64,000 bases of DNA from Frankia sp. RB7. GTDB taxonomy: Bacteria; Pseudomonadota; Alphaproteobacteria; Rhizobiales; Xanthobacteraceae. The notes beneath the pieces are model-generated. The model saw only the letters and a list, made by a program, of their open reading frames with translations, did not search any database and was not told the origin of the DNA. Positions within the stretch are counted from its first letter, which is position 1; the number at the start of each line of letters is the position of its first letter. Shown one piece after another: positions 63,352 through 64,000 of this stretch. The DNA lies in NCBI GenBank assembly GCA_030403585.1, contig JAUEPE010000001.1, positions 1-64,000 of the forward strand. The letters are read 5' to 3'. The translations under genes were made by a program, and so were the position numbers.

Positions 63352-64000
63352 CCCGCTTTGTCGAGCGCCATCCCGCCTGGGCGTTGATCGTCATCATCGC
63401 GATCGCAGTGGCGCTGTGGCTGATCTTCGCGGTATGGCCACCGGGGATTGAAGAGGCGATCGGCCGCAAGCGGGTGTTCCTCAACGCGCTCTTCAACGGC
63501 ATCACGCTCGGCGGTCTCTATTTCCTCGTCGCCAGCGGCTTCACGCTGATCTTCGGCCTGATGCGCAACGTCAACCTCGCGCACGGCTCGCTCTATCTGT
63601 TCGGCGGTTATGTCGGTTACGCCGTCAGCGCCTCGACCGGCTCCTGGATTCTTGCGTTCATCGTCGCCTTCATCCTGACGGCGCTGGTCGGCGTCCTGCT
63701 TCAGGTCCTTGTGTTCCGCCGCATGGAGGGCCAGGATCTGCGCCAGACCATGGTGACGATCGGGCTCTCGATCGTGTTCGCCGATCTTATGCTGTGGGCC
63801 TGCGGCGGCGACTTCTATCAGATCCAGACGCCGACCTGGCTGATCGGCCCGATCGATCTGCCGCTGCTCACCGCGGTGAAATCCTCGGGCGAACCGGTCT
63901 ATTTGCGTTATCCTCTGGTCCGGCTCGTGATCTTCCTGGCCTCCGTGATCATCGGCATCGCGATGTGGCTCGCGCTCAACCGCACCCGGATCGGCATGAT
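63348..64000 (+). CDS. LIV-type ABC permease (LivH-like), cut by window end
   Basis: At least 217 aa. An N-terminal helix (WALIVIIAIAVALWLIFAVW) precedes the LivH core: FNGITLGGLYFLVASGFTLI, FGLMRNVNLAHGSLYLFGGY, then LVFRRMEGQDLRQTMVTIGL. The start ATG at 63348 overlaps the short frame before it. The remaining permease and ATPase genes presumably follow outside the window. Confidence 0.9.
   Translation, partial: MTRFVERHPAWALIVIIAIAVALWLIFAVWPPGIEEAIGRKRVFLNALFNGITLGGLYFLVASGFTLIFGLMRNVNLAHGSLYLFGGYVGYAVSASTGSWILAFIVAFILTALVGVLLQVLVFRRMEGQDLRQTMVTIGLSIVFADLMLWACGGDFYQIQTPTWLIGPIDLPLLTAVKSSGEPVYLRYPLVRLVIFLASVIIGIAMWLALNRTRIGM

Overview
The window looks like a chromosomal segment of a G+C-rich alphaproteobacterium of the Bradyrhizobium type. 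The grounds are the dense third-position G/C coding, four separate branched-chain-amino-acid-type (LIV) solute-binding proteins, many MarR/AraC-controlled aromatic-acid operons, and two copies of an intergenic repeat (263-366 and 36057-36172) that I recognise as a kind dispersed in Bradyrhizobium. The genus call is inference. No rRNA, tRNA, CRISPR array or intact transposase was seen.

Layout. 0.4-2.7 kb: an esterase and a membrane acyltransferase. 3.0-5.6 kb: a gene graveyard with a frameshifted double ABC ATPase, a truncated permease, and an opposed, internally deleted xanthine-dehydrogenase-type fragment. 5.95-12.2 kb: one giant hybrid gene (kinase-like / AAA ATPase / GAF / PAS / histidine kinase / receiver). 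12.2-20.6 kb: an oligopeptide-type ABC importer in one operon with a GH51 alpha-L-arabinofuranosidase, preceded by a class II aldolase; together they probably import and open arabinose-containing oligosaccharides. 20.8-36.0 kb: acyl-CoA dehydrogenase, RidA, a MarR regulator, a seven-gene CoA-dependent catabolic operon and a divergent LIV importer with a LivM-LivG fusion. Three matching 18-bp palindromes suggest that the MarR protein controls all of these promoters.

36.2-40.4 kb: an SDR gene whose last 388 bp are repeated in direct orientation 3 kb downstream. Between the repeats lies an A+T-richer cargo: a 640-aa protein with a CHAT (caspase-like) C-terminus and a translationally coupled 114-aa, three-helix membrane protein. 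This is the best candidate in the window for an undescribed, possibly defensive, system.

40.5-49.4 kb: a winged-helix/TPR regulator, a lone solute-binding protein, an FAD oxidoreductase, and an operon of gentisate-dioxygenase-like cupin, fumarylacetoacetase-family hydrolase, thioesterase and EthD-like protein, with a nitrilase upstream. 49.5-59.6 kb: indolepyruvate:ferredoxin-oxidoreductase-like subunits, two MarR regulators and an opposed operon of reductase, Rieske oxygenase alpha and beta, CoA ligase and SDR. The set resembles the auxin (indole-3-acetate) catabolic loci of the iad kind (inference). 59.7-64.0 kb: a VOC protein, a decayed sugar-binding-protein gene, and a further LIV transporter (binding protein, AraC regulator, permease cut by the window end).
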